Shown: positions 15,317-24,417, counted from the first letter of the stretch. The stretch: 32,757 nt of DNA from Betaproteobacteria bacterium (GCA_018970865.1 JAGWVN010000036.1:1-32757), one strand, 5' to 3'. Made by a program: numbers and translations. The notes: generated from the letters alone by a model not told the origin.

Positions 15317-18300
15317 TCAGAGCACGATCACATTCAGGTCGTGACCCAGCACCTCGCGGGCCAGCGGCACGAGATGATCGTGGTGGGTGAGGAACACCAC
15401 CTGCATGCCACGCGAGAGCTCGCCCAGGGCGTGCAGCCCCGCCGCCGTGCGGCGATCGTCGAAGTTGATGAACAGGTCGTCGGCGATCAGCGGCATGTCC
15501 GCGCCGGTGCTGCTCTGAAGGCCGAGTGCGGCCAGACGCAGCGCCAGGTAGAGCTGGTCGCGCGAGCCTTCGCTCATGCCGCTGACCTCCACCGGCCTGC
15601 CCTCGGGCCGCAGGCCCAGCAGTCGCGGGGTGGCGCTGTCGGTATCCACCAGCAGCCGGCTGAAGGATCCCAGGGTCAGGCCGCTGAAGATCGCCGACGC
15701 CCGCTGGAGCATCGGTCCTTGACGGGTCTCGCGGAAGCGCTCCAGCGACCAGTGAAGCAGCCGCACCGCGGTCTGCAGCCTGAGGTAGCGTTCGGCCGCT
15801 TCCGCCATGGCCGCGATCGCCTCCTGGCGCTGCGCCTCGGCCCGGGCGGCGGCATCGGTCCCGTCCATCGCATCGAAGGCGGTCCTGCCGGCGCCATAGG
15901 CATTGCTGAGCGCCGCGATCCGGTTCACCCCCTCGGCGGCCTCGGCGCCCAGACGCGCGAGGTCAGCGCTGAGCGCATCCGGACCGATCTCCTCGACCTC
16001 TGCGCGCAGCGCCGGCAGAGCCAGTCCGTCGGCTGACGCGACCAGGTCCTGTTCCACGGATCGAATCGCCTGGTCGATGGCCCGCAGCCGATCCGACCGC
16101 TCGATCGCCGGCCCGAGCTCGGTCTCCGACGCGACGCCGGCGGCCAGCATGATCGGCCTGAGTCGCGCCATCACCGCCTGCAGTCGCTGTTCGGCGGCGG
16201 CGAGCGCATCGCGGTCGCGTTCGAGCCGGGCCTGCCCGTCCGCGCGCTCGCTCCCGGCCTTCTTCGCGAGGTCAAGACGCCTGACGAGTTCGAGAATGAC
16301 GGCCTCGGCAGACGGGTCGGACAGATCGAGCGCCGCGCGCGCGGCGAGCGACCGCGCCCCCTGCGCGAGGCCGTCGAGGTCGGCCTGCATGGCCTCGATG
16401 CGCTCGCTGCGGATGTGCCGGATCCGATCGAGCCCCTGCTCCACCGCCTGCATGACCGCGAGTTCGGCTTCGACCTGATCGGGCGCCGCCTCGGGGGGAT
16501 AGCCCACCGACCCGGCAGCCGCTTGCCAGGAACGGGTCCAGGCGTCCCATGCCTGCTGCGCGGCCTCCGTCACGGCGCGGGCGTTGGCCAGCGCGAGCCG
16601 GCCGTCGCGAATCTGCTGCGCCAGACCCAGTCGCTGCCCGTGTGCTTCGTCAGCCTGCGTCACGCGATCCCGCGCCTGACGCAGGCATGCAGGCAGCTCG
16701 GGCGCCGGGGCGTCATCGGAGCCCGGGAGGTCTCGACGCAGCAGGCGCCAGAGCTGATCGCGAACCCGATCGGCCTCGGCCTGCCGGACCCGCAGCGCGC
16801 GCTCGGCGAGCGCCCGCTCGGCGTCGAGGCTCAGGACCTGCTGGCGCTGCTGCAGCCAGCTGGCAGCCAGCTCGAGCGGCAGATCCGGCAGGCCAGCGGC
16901 CCGGGCCATGTCGTCCCAGCGGGCCACGCGCTGCGCCATCTCGCGCGCCAGACTCTGCGCTCGCCGCTCGAGATCGAGCCGTTCCTGCCGCAGGCGGTCC
17001 AGCGCATCGGCGCGGGACTGACGGTCGGCCTCGTGCTGGGCCCGATCGTGACGCTGATCAGCCAGCCGGTCGGCATCGACGAGGCGCGCCTCGAAGGCCT
17101 CGCCCTGCTCGATCAGGGTGGGGGGATCTCGCCGGATGGCCTGCCACGCGGCATCACGGATCTGCCGGGCCTGCAGGACCTCGTCCCGGGTCACCGGCTG
17201 GAAGTGGCGCATGAACTGCTGAAGATCGCGTTCGAGGCGGGCAAGCGCCTGGGTCTTTTCCTCGAGGCCCTCCCGCAGGGCATCCCGGGCGAGTCCATCC
17301 GCCTTGTGCCGATCGATCAGACCCTGCAGCGCGGGCAGATCCGGCAGCACCATGGCCTGCAGGGACGACACCGGCCTGCGCCAGTCGCCCAGCCCGCCGA
17401 GGGCGCGGTCGATCTTCATGCCGAGCTCGTCCAGGGATCGCTGATGCTCGGCGAGCGTTGCCTCGTGATCGCCCAGGCGCAACCCGCGCTCGAGCGCCTC
17501 GCGCAAGGCCGGATCGACCGCCTCGGCCGACAGGCGCGAGAGCGCCTCCTCGGCGGCTTGCTGCTGGCGCTCGCGCTCGGCAAGATCCGCGCGCCCGGCC
17601 GCCAGCGCCTGCGCCAGCGCACCCCGCTCCCGGATGAGCACGCCCAGCCGCGAGCGGGCCGGCGCCGCCGGCAGGCGCTGGCGGACCGCCTCCTCGGTAT
17701 CGGCCGGCCAGCCCAGACCGCGAACCTGATCCTGGACGCCGACCCAAAGCAGCCGGATCTCCTCCTCGCGCTTGAGGATGTCGGTGCGGTGAGCGCGAAA
17801 CTGCAGGCGGCGCTCGTTGAGTTCGATGATGTCCGGGGCCAGCGAAAGCACGGTGTGATCGACGGGCGTTCGCGCCAGGAAGGCCTGGGCTTCGGCGATT
17901 TCGCCACTCAGGCGGGCGATGTCGGCCCTGGCCACGGCGAGCGCCTGAAGGGCCTCACGAAAGAGGTCCCCGGCGTTCTCGTCGAGGATCGCGATCTCGC
18001 CGTCCGCCAGCAGGGCGTCGCGCTGCTCGCTCGCGCGATCGAGCTGGAGCAGCAGGGGGCGCACCCGGCGGATGCGCTCCAGCCGGCTGATCTGCCGCCG
18101 CAGGTCGGCATCGCGGACTCTCGCCGCGTCGAGCTCGGCCTGCGTGTCTGCCAGCGCCTCATGCCGGGTCTTCCAGTCCCGGGTGCGCAGCGTGGCGCGT
18201 CGGAACTCGGTCTGGGCGGCCTCATAGGCCTCCTGAGCCTGGTAGTAGGCGCGCGCGCCCGACTTGCGCGGCGCCCATACCGATTCCGCCTCGGCCCTGA

Positions 18301-18808
18301 GGGTCTGCAGGATGGCGCCCAGGTGGTCGATGCCGGCGGCCGACTGGAACAGCATCTGCCCGAGATCGTCGGAGGCCGAGAGGATTCCCGCGCCGCCCTC
18401 CACCAGGCTGGCGTGATCGAGCGCGTACAGCCGATTGAAGGCCTGGGCCTGCAGGCCGCCCAGCCAGGCGGCGAGCGTGTCATCGGGCAGCGGCCCGTCG
18501 GCTGGCGTGCGCAGGGTGTTGCGGTTGCCCTTGGTGCGATCGAAGGAGAGCCGCTCGGCCTGCGTCGCCCCGCTGGCCGGGCGCTCGATCACGCCGCCGA
18601 TCCGCAACTCGGGCATCGGGTGCAGGAACGCGAGCGGCGTGCGCGTGGGAATGCCGAACAGCCAGTCCCCGATGGCCGCGCGCACGGTGGACTTGCCGGC
18701 CTCGTTGGGGCCCACCACAAGATGAATGTCGCGCTCGCGGCCCGGCAGGCTCAGCACGCGGTCGGTGAACTTGCCGTAGCGGATCAGCCTGAGTTCGCGG
18801 ATGCGCAT
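15317..18808 (-). CDS. YhaN-like SMC/Rad50-type ATPase
   Basis: A 1163-aa AAA family ATPase (YhaN/AAA_27 type, related to SbcC and Rad50). The N-terminus reads MRIRELRLIRYGKFTD and the Walker A is GPNEAGKST (33-41), with the YhaN-typical ALDHASLVEGG stretch near 150. A long arginine- and glutamate-rich middle, about residues 190-1000, is expected to form coiled coils. The C-terminal half-site has the ABC-type signature SGMSEGSRDQL (about 1076), Walker B PLIADDLFINFDD (about 1106-1118) and the histidine loop THHDH (about 1142). It starts 16 bases after the yhaO-like stop, with GGAGAG about 10 bases upstream. Together they should make an SbcCD/Mre11-Rad50-like DNA end-processing complex, inferred by family. 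Confidence 0.9.
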   Translation of the reverse strand: MRIRELRLIRYGKFTDRVLSLPGRERDIHLVVGPNEAGKSTVRAAIGDWLFGIPTRTPLAFLHPMPELRIGGVIERPASGATQAERLSFDRTKGNRNTLRTPADGPLPDDTLAAWLGGLQAQAFNRLYALDHASLVEGGAGILSASDDLGQMLFQSAAGIDHLGAILQTLRAEAESVWAPRKSGARAYYQAQEAYEAAQTEFRRATLRTRDWKTRHEALADTQAELDAARVRDADLRRQISRLERIRRVRPLLLQLDRASEQRDALLADGEIAILDENAGDLFREALQALAVARADIARLSGEIAEAQAFLARTPVDHTVLSLAPDIIELNERRLQFRAHRTDILKREEEIRLLWVGVQDQVRGLGWPADTEEAVRQRLPAAPARSRLGVLIRERGALAQALAAGRADLAERERQQQAAEEALSRLSAEAVDPALREALERGLRLGDHEATLAEHQRSLDELGMKIDRALGGLGDWRRPVSSLQAMVLPDLPALQGLIDRHKADGLARDALREGLEEKTQALARLERDLQQFMRHFQPVTRDEVLQARQIRDAAWQAIRRDPPTLIEQGEAFEARLVDADRLADQRHDRAQHEADRQSRADALDRLRQERLDLERRAQSLAREMAQRVARWDDMARAAGLPDLPLELAASWLQQRQQVLSLDAERALAERALRVRQAEADRVRDQLWRLLRRDLPGSDDAPAPELPACLRQARDRVTQADEAHGQRLGLAQQIRDGRLALANARAVTEAAQQAWDAWTRSWQAAAGSVGYPPEAAPDQVEAELAVMQAVEQGLDRIRHIRSERIEAMQADLDGLAQGARSLAARAALDLSDPSAEAVILELVRRLDLAKKAGSERADGQARLERDRDALAAAEQRLQAVMARLRPIMLAAGVASETELGPAIERSDRLRAIDQAIRSVEQDLVASADGLALPALRAEVEEIGPDALSADLARLGAEAAEGVNRIAALSNAYGAGRTAFDAMDGTDAAARAEAQRQEAIAAMAEAAERYLRLQTAVRLLHWSLERFRETRQGPMLQRASAIFSGLTLGSFSRLLVDTDSATPRLLGLRPEGRPVEVSGMSEGSRDQLYLALRLAALGLQSSTGADMPLIADDLFINFDDRRTAAGLHALGELSRGMQVVFLTHHDHLVPLAREVLGHDLNVIVL

Positions 18809-18824
18809 CGCCGAGCTCTCCGGA

Positions 18825-20108
18825 TCACTCGGCCGTGCCGCTGCCCAGGGTCATCCGGGCGAGCAGCAGCGCGGTGGCCTCGTGCAGGCGGTCTGCCGTC
18901 TGCGCGGCCGGGTCCTGTCGCAGCGATTGCAGTTCCGGCGACACCTGAAGCACCTCGTGCGGCAGCTTGTCGAGCACCGCCCGCCAGTCCGACTCGAGCG
19001 CTTGCCGGAAGCCCGGGTCGTTCACCGCAGTCAGCGCCAGCCCCGCGAGTTCGGCGAGCGCGCCCTCCCGCTCGTCCTCGAAGGGCGTGCTCGCCGCGCC
19101 GGCGGGCTCGGCCAGCACCCTCACCTTCTCGATCCAGACCCGCTCGGGCGCCAGCGCGAGCGCCTGCGAGATCACCTCGTGCCGAAGCTGCACCTCGTCG
19201 GCGAGCAGCGCCGCATGCGCCGGAGAGCGACCCGTGAACACCACCCGGACCGCCAGCGGCAGATGCGAGGGCGTGGCCGCGAGCGCCTGCGCGAGGCCTT
19301 GCCCGGCAGCGCGGATTGCCGCGCTTCGATCCCCGCAAGCGCTGATGTCCACCCCGAGCAGATGCCAGCGCAGGACATCGGACTCGATCCGCTCGACCGC
19401 GGTGATCTCGTCGCCCTCGGCGCTGACCATCAACGCGCCCCGGACGCCCGGTTCCCGGATGTGCCGCCCCTGCAGATTTCCCGGGTAGGCGATGGTGACC
19501 GGGCCGCGCTCGAGCCAGTGCTCGTGCACATGGCCCAGAGCCCAGTACTGATACCCCCGGGCGCGCAGCTCGGCCAGGGAGCAGGGTGCGTAACGGGCGT
19601 GCTCGGCGTGCCCCTCCAGGGCGGTGTGAAGCACGCCGATGTTCAGCCAGCCGGGCACCGGCGGCGGGTATCCCGGAAGCAGGTTCTCGGTGGTGGCTGC
19701 CACCCGGAAGCTGCGGCCGTGAAGGGCCACCCGCAGCGCCTCGATCCGGAAGGTCTCGGCCCTGCGCGACGGGAAGACCCGCACATTGTCGGGCAGCTCG
19801 AGCCCGCGGGTCATCTCGCTCTCGGCGTCGTGATTGCCGTGCAGCAGAAAGACCGGGATGCCCTTGTGCCGCAGCCGCCCCATCTGCCTCACGAAGAAGA
19901 GCCCGGTGTTGAAGTCCTTCCAGTCGCCGTCATAGACATCGCCCGCGATCACCATGAAGTCCACCGCCTCCGCGATGGCATGGTCGACGAGGTTGCGAAA
20001 GGCGTCGCGGGTGGTGGTGCGCAGCCGATCCGCGGGCGCGTCAGGATAGGCGGACAGGCCCCGCAAGGGACTGTCGAGATGCAGGTCGGCGGCGTGGATG
20101 AATCTCAT
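18825..20108 (-). CDS. YhaO/SbcD-like metallophosphoesterase (DNA exonuclease)
   Basis: A 427-aa calcineurin-like phosphoesterase of the Mre11/SbcD/YhaO group. All metal-binding motifs are seen: DLHLD (8-12), GDVYD (56-60), GNHD (91-94), His161 in VLHT and GHVHEH (192-197). The C-terminal part, from about 250, is the family-specific region that contacts the ATPase partner. It probably cleaves DNA ends or nicks DNA together with the YhaN-like protein encoded just downstream. Its start lies 12 bases after the stop of the serine hydrolase gene, and its binding site GAGGGG overlaps that stop, so the three genes form an operon. Confidence 0.92.
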   Translation of the reverse strand: MRFIHAADLHLDSPLRGLSAYPDAPADRLRTTTRDAFRNLVDHAIAEAVDFMVIAGDVYDGDWKDFNTGLFFVRQMGRLRHKGIPVFLLHGNHDAESEMTRGLELPDNVRVFPSRRAETFRIEALRVALHGRSFRVAATTENLLPGYPPPVPGWLNIGVLHTALEGHAEHARYAPCSLAELRARGYQYWALGHVHEHWLERGPVTIAYPGNLQGRHIREPGVRGALMVSAEGDEITAVERIESDVLRWHLLGVDISACGDRSAAIRAAGQGLAQALAATPSHLPLAVRVVFTGRSPAHAALLADEVQLRHEVISQALALAPERVWIEKVRVLAEPAGAASTPFEDEREGALAELAGLALTAVNDPGFRQALESDWRAVLDKLPHEVLQVSPELQSLRQDPAAQTADRLHEATALLLARMTLGSGTAE

Positions 20109-20120
20109 CGCCGGCGCCCC

Positions 20121-21395
20121 TCAGCCCGGGTGCCGAGCCAGGTGATCCGCCAGCGCCGACCAGGCCGGCAGCGAGGCGGGATCGAGGTTGGCGTTGGCCG
20201 CCAGCGGGTGCGACGCATAGCGCGCGACCACCATCTCGGCGCCGGGATTGACGACGATCGCCTGCCCGTGGATGCCGCGGGCCATGAACATGCCATCGGG
20301 CTGATGGCTGTTCCACCACTGATGGCGATAGCTCCAGCCCGGCAGCAGGGCGTAGCCGGCGGGCGCGAACGCGGCCGGATCGCCGCCACCGCGAATCGCG
20401 GCCACCGCGGCGGCGGGCACGATCTGCCGGCCGGCCAACGCGCCCTCGCATCGAATCATCTCTCCCATGCGGGCGAGATCGCGCACGGTGGTGCACAGAC
20501 CGCCCGCCGCGAAGGGCATGCCATACGGATCGCAGATGATGTGGGCGTCGCGCTCGGCGCCGAGCGGGCCCCAGAGACGCTGCGACAGCAGGGACTCGAT
20601 GCGCTCGCCCGCGGCGCGCTGGATCACCCAGGCGAGCACATCGGTGTTGACGCTGCGATAGGTGAAGGCCGCGCCGTGGACGCCCGCCGGGCGCACCGCC
20701 TGCAGGAACGCATACAGACCCTCCGGCGGCGGGCTGCCGGCCGCCCGCGGCGCGAGGCCACCGGCCCGCGCATAGGCCGCGATGCCGGAGTCGGGGTCGG
20801 TGTAGACCTCGCTGAAGTCGAGCGCGGTGGTCATGTTCATCACCTCGCCCAGCGTCGCGCCGCCGAAGCCCGACCCCGCCAGTTCGGGCACCCAGTGCGT
20901 CACCGGGCGCGACTCGTCCAGCACCCGCTCGGCGACCAGCGTTGCGCCCAGGGTGCCGATGAACGACTTGGTCACCGAAAATGCGATGTGCGGCTGGTGT
21001 TCGCCGAGCGCCCCGAAGTAGCGCTCCAGCACGATGCGGCCGCGGTGGAGCACCACGATGCCATCGGTGTAGTTGGCCTTGAGCGACTGCGCGAAGCGGA
21101 TCGGCTTGCCCGCGCCGATGGGGGTGAGCGCGATGTCGTCCAGATCGTCGCGCAGCGCGCGGGGCAGCGCGGCCACCGGCCCGTCGCCCCGCCCGATGTT
21201 CAGCGTGGGGTACAGCTCACGGGTATGGCTGAAGCTCCATCTCGACTGCGGAAACTTCCGGCTGTCGCCGGTGTCGAAGCGCACCACGCGCTCGGGCGGC
21301 GGCGGGCTGCCCTGCATCCAGCCGAGTCGACTGGGGCAGCTCGCATCGGCGTCGAGTTCATGGGGCGGCGGCAGGAAGTCGGGCAAGGGATTCAC
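20121..21395 (-). CDS. serine hydrolase, class C beta-lactamase/6-aminohexanoate-dimer hydrolase-like
   Basis: A 424-aa protein of the penicillin-binding/beta-lactamase class C superfamily. The nucleophile motif SxxK is SVTK (140-143), followed by the Tyr-containing TYRSVNTDVLAW (about 245-256), which closely resembles NylB-type 6-aminohexanoate dimer hydrolases, and a late HGQ in place of the lactamase KTG. There is no signal peptide, consistent with a cytosolic NylB-like esterase or amidase, not a secreted lactamase. The GTG start at 21395 is preferred because AAGGA lies exactly 8 bases upstream; an ATG at 21413 (6 codons longer) has no good site. It is first in the operon with the YhaO- and YhaN-like genes. 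The substrate is unknown. Confidence 0.87.
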   Translation of the reverse strand: MNPLPDFLPPPHELDADASCPSRLGWMQGSPPPPERVVRFDTGDSRKFPQSRWSFSHTRELYPTLNIGRGDGPVAALPRALRDDLDDIALTPIGAGKPIRFAQSLKANYTDGIVVLHRGRIVLERYFGALGEHQPHIAFSVTKSFIGTLGATLVAERVLDESRPVTHWVPELAGSGFGGATLGEVMNMTTALDFSEVYTDPDSGIAAYARAGGLAPRAAGSPPPEGLYAFLQAVRPAGVHGAAFTYRSVNTDVLAWVIQRAAGERIESLLSQRLWGPLGAERDAHIICDPYGMPFAAGGLCTTVRDLARMGEMIRCEGALAGRQIVPAAAVAAIRGGGDPAAFAPAGYALLPGWSYRHQWWNSHQPDGMFMARGIHGQAIVVNPGAEMVVARYASHPLAANANLDPASLPAWSALADHLARHPG

Positions 21396-21403
21396 GGGAG
21401 GGT

Positions 21404-21408
21404 TCCTT
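21404..21408 (-). promoter_or_regulatory. Shine-Dalgarno that selects a GTG start
   Basis: AAGGA on the minus strand, 8 bases before the GTG at 21395. It lies inside the first codons of the alternative ATG-21413 reading, so it supports the GTG as the true start of the serine hydrolase. Confidence 0.55.
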
Positions 21409-21532
21409 AGCATGCTCGGCGCACGGCGAGCACTCTGCCTGAGATCGGCGGGTCGTGTCAGTCCTGAACGGCCCCGTCTAGAATCCGGCGCGCGGCGAAC
21501 GCGGGTTTTCAAGATCCCATTCGAGGCAGGCA

Positions 21533-22753
21533 ATGACCCCTGACAGCAGGCTCCTCACTTTGATCGGCCGGGCCCAGGCCTGCCCGCCGGCGGGCGCGAC
21601 GATCGGCCGACGCAGCCCCCCGATCGACCGGCGGGCCGCATTGCGCCTGGGCCTGGCGCTTGCCGGCGCGTCCGCGCTGTCGGGCTGCAGCACCCGGTTT
21701 CCGGGCATGGCGAGCGGCATCCCCTGCTGGCCTGGTTGCCGTTCCGGTGGCATGTCATCCCCTCGATCGACCCCGACGGGCTCGCGCTGAACGATGGCTG
21801 GCTTGCCACGCCAGGCGACTTTCGCGCCTACGCCCGGGGCTTCTTCCGCCCGGCATTCGCCGACCAGGCCGAATACAGCTTTCCCTTGCAAGCCGGGGCC
21901 TATCGGTTCGAGCGCGTCGCGCCCGAGACCCGGGCGTGGATGTCCGTGATCGACCGTCTGTAGCCTGCGCTGATGGTGTCCCTGCACAATGCCGATCTCG
22001 GTGGCGTGTTCACCGTGCTCAGCCGCCCGCATGGCGATCTCGCCCGCGAACTGTCTCGCGTGGCCGCCGGTCACGGGATCGCGCTCGACGAGGACGGAGA
22101 TCCTTACGCCGAGCTTCCGAAACTGGCGCCCGGCGTGTTTCAGGCCGAGGATCTTGTCGGCCTGGCCGAACGCGCGCCGCAGGCCTGGGCGGCAGGCAAC
22201 TCCAGCAGCGGGTCAGCGTCCCGGTACGGGACGCTGACCCTGATACCAGAGGTGCCGCTCTGGCAGGAGTCGGTGGTCGACGGGCAGCGGCTGTCAACCG
22301 ATGCGGCCCACGGCCTGGCCAGCGTCTACGAAGCGACCATCGCGCTGGTTGAGCGGGCAGGAAGGATCGCGGGCGGCGCCGGCGGATCCGACCTGATGCC
22401 GAATGCGATCGCGGAGGGCGCACCCACGCTCCGAAAGCTGCTGGCGGTGCAAACCCAGCAGGCCCCCCGGCTGATGCCGGCCATTCGCGTGAACACGCAG
22501 CGTCGGATTTCGCATGCTCCCCCTGCGCACCTTGGGCATGCTCGACCGCTGGTGCCGCATGCCGCCGGCTGGCGCAATCGCTGCCGAGCGCCGGCAGAGC
22601 CTGGACAGCCTCTCCCGGGACACGGCTGATCTGCTGTCGGGCGAGCTGGCCGACGACTCGCTGGTGGCCGGCATGATCGCGACGCCGCCACGCATCGCGG
22701 CGGCTGCGCAACTCCATGCCACCCTCAGCTCGGCCCGCGCCCTCGCCGCCTGA
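21533..22753 (+). pseudogene. decayed M14 zinc-carboxypeptidase-like gene
   Basis: Pieces in three reading frames join into one recognisable peptidase M14 family protein. From 21533 (ATG with GAGG upstream) there is an N-terminal export signal with a lipobox-like LSGC. The frame then shifts near 21700 into HPLLAWLPFRWHVIPSIDPDG, the M14 'NPDG' strand. A TAG at 21961-21963 interrupts it, and the same frame continues as PALMVSLHNADLGG (the SLHN zinc-ligand strand) to YGTLTLIPEVPLW. A one-base shift near 22515 moves the C-terminus (TLGMLDRWCRMPPAG) to the frame ending at 22753. The region with the first zinc-binding His and Glu is missing between signal and 'HPLLAW', so the product cannot be active. 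Deletion, nonsense and frameshift together make sequencing error an unlikely full explanation. Confidence 0.8.
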
Positions 22754-22756
22754 AGC

Positions 22757-22769
22757 CGGCCTCAGGCCG
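22757..22769. terminator. short hairpin between convergent pseudogene and chrA
   Basis: CGGCC, loop TCA, GGCCG sits in the 28-base gap between the two convergent 3' ends. There is no clear T tract. It may act as a weak bidirectional terminator. Confidence 0.3.
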
Positions 22770-22781
22770 ATTCCATGCCGG

Positions 22782-24176
22782 TCAGCGCCACAATGGCGCC
22801 ACCAGGCTCCATGCCAGCCCCACGCCGGCACAGGCGCCGAGCAAGGGCAGAACGCCCACTTTGAATCGGAACAGCGCCAGGGCCGAGAGCGCGCAGATCA
22901 CGGCCGAGAGCAGATCGAAGCGCCCGCCGAAGCCCTGCGGCCAGAACACATGGTAGGCAAAGAACATCGCCAGATTCAGGATCACGCCGACCACCGCCGC
23001 GGTGATGGCCGAGAGGGGCGCGGTGAAGCCGAGCTTGCCGTGCGTGGACTCCACCACCGGGCCGCCCGCGAGGATGAAGACGAATGAGGGCAGGAAGGTG
23101 AAGAAGGTCACCACCATGGCCGCCAGCGCGGCGCCCAGGAACAGCGCCTCGGGCCCCAGGACCTGCTTCAACCAGCCACCGACGAAACCGACGAAGGCCA
23201 CGACCATGATCAGCGGTCCGGGTGTCGTCTCGCCGAGGGCCAGACCGTCGATCATCTGCGGGCCGCTGAGCCACTGGTGGGTTTCCACCGCGCCCTGGTA
23301 GACATAGGGCAGGACCGCGTAGGCGCCACCGAAGGTGAGCAGCGCGGCCTTCGTGAAGAACCAGCCCATCTGCGTCAGGGTGCCTTGCAGACCCTGGCTG
23401 GACACCAGAACGCCCATCGCCAGCGCCCACAGTCCGAGCCCCACCGCCAGCACCCAGGCCAGCCGTCCGCGCGAGAACCGCGCGTGCGCCGGCGTGGGCG
23501 TGTCGTCGTCGATCAGTGCCGGCCCGAAACCCGCCTTGGCGCCGCCGTGACCGCCGCCGAGCGCGAAGACCTGAGGCCAACGGCGGGCGCCGAGATGGCC
23601 GACCAGGGCGGCAGCCAGCACGATGGCCGGGAACGGCATGTCGAAACCGAAGATGGCGATGAACGAGGCAGCCGCGATGCCCCACATCCAGCGATTCTTC
23701 AGCGCGCGCGTGCCGATGCGATGCGCCGCATGCAGCACGAGCGCCGTGACGGCAGGTTTGAGTCCGAAGAAGATGCCCGCCACCACGGGCTGGCTGCCAA
23801 AGCGCAGGTAGATCCAGCTCAGCGCGATCAGGATGAAGAGCGAGGGCAGCACGAACAGCGCGCCCGCGATGATGCCGCCCCAGGTGCGGTGCATGAGCCA
23901 CCCGATGTAGGTGGCGAGCTGCTGGGCTTCCGGGCCGGGCAGCACCATGCAGTAGTTCAGCGCATGCAGGAATCGCCGCTCGCTGATCCAGCGGCGGCGC
24001 TCGACCAGCTCGGCGTGCATGATCGCGATCTGCCCGGCGGGACCGCCGAAACTGATGAAGCCCAGCTTGAGCCAGAATCCGAAGGCTTCGACCAGGCTGA
24101 CCGAGGCCGGTGGCGACGCGGGAGGCGCAGCCCCGCAGGCTGACGCGCCGGCATCGGAATGGGAGTCGCGCGTCAT
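22782..24176 (-). CDS. chrA: chromate transporter ChrA
   Basis: A 464-aa inner-membrane protein of the CHR superfamily, long (two-domain) form. Each half starts with the conserved motif region: LKLGFISFGGPAGQIAIMH in the N-half (about residue 37) and TKAALLTFGGAYAVLPYVYQ in the C-half. About ten to twelve membrane segments are visible, along with the family motifs LNYCMVLPGPEAQQLATYIGW and LALGETTPGPLIMVVAFVGF. ChrA exports chromate from the cytosol, giving resistance. No chrB regulator or other chr gene is nearby. The ATG at 24176 has GAGG 7 bases upstream, and that site lies inside the 3' arm of a strong leader hairpin. The gene is divergent from the PuuD-like gene. Confidence 0.95.
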   Translation of the reverse strand: MTRDSHSDAGASACGAAPPASPPASVSLVEAFGFWLKLGFISFGGPAGQIAIMHAELVERRRWISERRFLHALNYCMVLPGPEAQQLATYIGWLMHRTWGGIIAGALFVLPSLFILIALSWIYLRFGSQPVVAGIFFGLKPAVTALVLHAAHRIGTRALKNRWMWGIAAASFIAIFGFDMPFPAIVLAAALVGHLGARRWPQVFALGGGHGGAKAGFGPALIDDDTPTPAHARFSRGRLAWVLAVGLGLWALAMGVLVSSQGLQGTLTQMGWFFTKAALLTFGGAYAVLPYVYQGAVETHQWLSGPQMIDGLALGETTPGPLIMVVAFVGFVGGWLKQVLGPEALFLGAALAAMVVTFFTFLPSFVFILAGGPVVESTHGKLGFTAPLSAITAAVVGVILNLAMFFAYHVFWPQGFGGRFDLLSAVICALSALALFRFKVGVLPLLGACAGVGLAWSLVAPLWR

Positions 24177-24181
24177 CAGAG

Positions 24182-24251
24182 AGCCTCGGGCACACGGCGT
24201 TGGATTGCGGGGGCGAGGCGCACAAACCCACGCGCCCCGTGCCCCGAGGCT
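24182..24251 (-). promoter_or_regulatory. leader hairpin burying the chrA ribosome binding site
   Basis: On the minus strand the chrA leader holds an inverted repeat: AGCCTCGGGGCAC at 24251-24239 and GTGCCCGAGGCT at 24193-24182, pairing over 12 bases with one bulged base. Between them a second repeat (CGGGGCG with CGCCCCCG) and a third short one (GCGC with GCGC) can extend the fold. The chrA Shine-Dalgarno GAGG (24187-24184) lies in the 3' arm, so the folded form would block translation. No known riboswitch consensus fits. Pairing is seen directly; regulation is inferred. Confidence 0.5.
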
Positions 24252-24417
24252 AGCCGATCGGTGACGGGATTTCCATCACAGGGGCTGGGCGAACATCCGC
24301 ACATCGTCTTTCTGGCGCCGGTCCGGCCGGCAGAGTAGCATCGGCGCCGGCTGCAACGATCGATCACGAATCAACGCTGTCCGCGTCAGATGCCGGCTGC
24401 GTGGCTGGAGTTTCGAC

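Noticed and set aside
16415-19237. 940-residue open frame on the plus strand opposite the yhaN- and yhaO-like genes
   Set aside because: It is the antisense of a clearly real ATPase gene. It is rich in Arg, Gly, Leu, Pro and Gln with no motif, and arises because high GC in third positions removes stops from the opposite strand.
18801-21410. 869-residue plus-strand open frame opposite the yhaO-like and serine hydrolase genes
   Set aside because: Antisense shadow; composition dominated by Arg, Gly, Ala, His and Gln, no start signal and no recognisable domain.
21961-21963. The in-frame TAG of the M14-like gene as a recoded codon (pyrrolysine or readthrough)
   Set aside because: The gene also has a large internal deletion and a frameshift, so a simple nonsense mutation in a dead gene is the better explanation.
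24182-24417. A known riboswitch (fluoride or cobalamin type) in the chrA leader or spacer
   Set aside because: Some short stretches such as CCTGTGATGG recall riboswitch parts, but the defining conserved elements and helices are absent.
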